Positions 40,456 to 40,661 of a stretch of DNA of 40,661 bases are shown piece by piece. Every line of letters begins with the position of its first letter. The stretch's first letter is position 1. The stretch is from an uncultured Sphingomonadales bacterium (GTDB lineage: Bacteria; Pseudomonadota; Alphaproteobacteria; Sphingomonadales; Sphingomonadaceae): the NCBI GenBank assembly GCA_903839675.1, contig CAIMDB010000024.1, positions 1 through 40,661 of the forward strand. The letters are read 5' to 3'. The translations under genes were made by a program, and so were the position numbers. The notes under the pieces are model-generated. The model did no database searches, was not told where the DNA came from, and saw only the letters and a list, made by a program, of their open reading frames with translations.

Positions 40456-40661
40456 ATGACCTTCAAAGCCACAATCCTCACGCTCTATCCTGAGATGTTC
40501 CCCGGCCCTCTTGGCGCGTCCATTGCCGGACGGGCGAAGGATGAGGGAAAGTGGGCGCTGGAGACGGTCCAGATCCGCGACTTTGCGACCGACAAGCACC
40601 GCACAGTGGACGATACACCGGCCGGTGGCGGCGCGGGCATGGTGCTGAAGGCGGACGTGCT
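40456..40661 (+). CDS. trmD: tRNA (guanine37-N1)-methyltransferase, 5' part (cut by the window end)
   Basis: The first 68 complete codons of TrmD, which methylates G37 of tRNAs and prevents frameshifting. [20 protein letters not shown] is the conserved start; [17 protein letters not shown] leads to the knotted SAM-binding domain. An in-frame ATG at 40435 would add MFDPAQL; 40456 fits the family better. It normally follows rimM directly; here the two genes between them lie from 38216 to 40361. The gap of 94 bp before it holds no clear promoter that I can name. Confidence 0.93.
   Translation, partial: MTFKATILTLYPEMFPGPLGASIAGRAKDEGKWALETVQIRDFATDKHRTVDDTPAGGGAGMVLKADV

Overview
The window reads as a chromosomal segment of an alphaproteobacterium, most likely a sphingomonad (Sphingomonadales). 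This rests on the high G+C coding style, on the gene set (large NAD-glutamate dehydrogenase, PhaB-type reductase, Psp system, STAS-fused MlaE), on an Ala/Glu-rich tail on ribosomal protein S16, and above all on intergenic palindromes built around TTCGACAAGCTCAGG and CTGAACTTGTTTCAG, which I know as common in sphingomonad genomes. The assignment is an inference; there is no rRNA gene. I see no tRNA, rRNA, CRISPR array, insertion sequence, prophage or plasmid gene.

Layout. 1-1128: the 5' part of a lipoprotein gene, a 387-bp gene-free stretch with three REP-like palindromes, and a MarR regulator. 1283-7529: a PAS-domain protein, the giant NAD-glutamate dehydrogenase, and a small ribbon-helix-helix protein overlapping its end. 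7670-14677 (minus strand): a tight five-gene run, in transcription order acyl-CoA synthetase, old-yellow-enzyme oxidoreductase, Tat-exported molybdopterin oxidoreductase, ferrochelatase, PhaB-like reductase. 14744-19015 (plus): lgt, a NDUFAF7-like methyltransferase, pgeF and a SLC13-type anion transporter. 19137-19805: a HAD phosphatase (minus). 19859-23328: a four-gene Mla/Mce lipid-transport operon ending in a strong hairpin terminator at 23336-23378, shared with a convergent PQQ/haem alcohol dehydrogenase gene.

25685-29969 is the most distinctive part. It is a phage-shock (envelope stress) locus: pspF on the plus strand, and on the minus strand a sigma-54 promoter followed by a 51-residue secreted or membrane peptide, pspA, pspB, pspC and then five further small genes. 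Each of the five encodes one N-terminal membrane helix plus a coiled coil. Four of them end in a common motif (about R-[ILV]-x-x-[LV]-E-R-[IL]-x-T-D, then E-I-E-x-L-[RK]) that is partly echoed in PspB and PspC. They look like an expanded family of PspB-like partners and are the best candidate here for an undescribed system.

30068-33655 (minus) is a cell-biology operon with overlapping stop/start codons, dapF-mtaB-ftsY-ispZ, next to a GGDEF-EAL protein. 35638-40661 (plus) carries ffh, rpsP and rimM and the first part of trmD. The usual rimM-trmD junction is split by a membrane-protein gene on the opposite strand and a secreted beta-lactamase-fold serine hydrolase.

Four paired palindromes of one family sit only between genes (7542, 16682, 19031, 29971). 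A second family occurs as a cluster at 354-558. A third, different repeat lies in frame inside mtaB.
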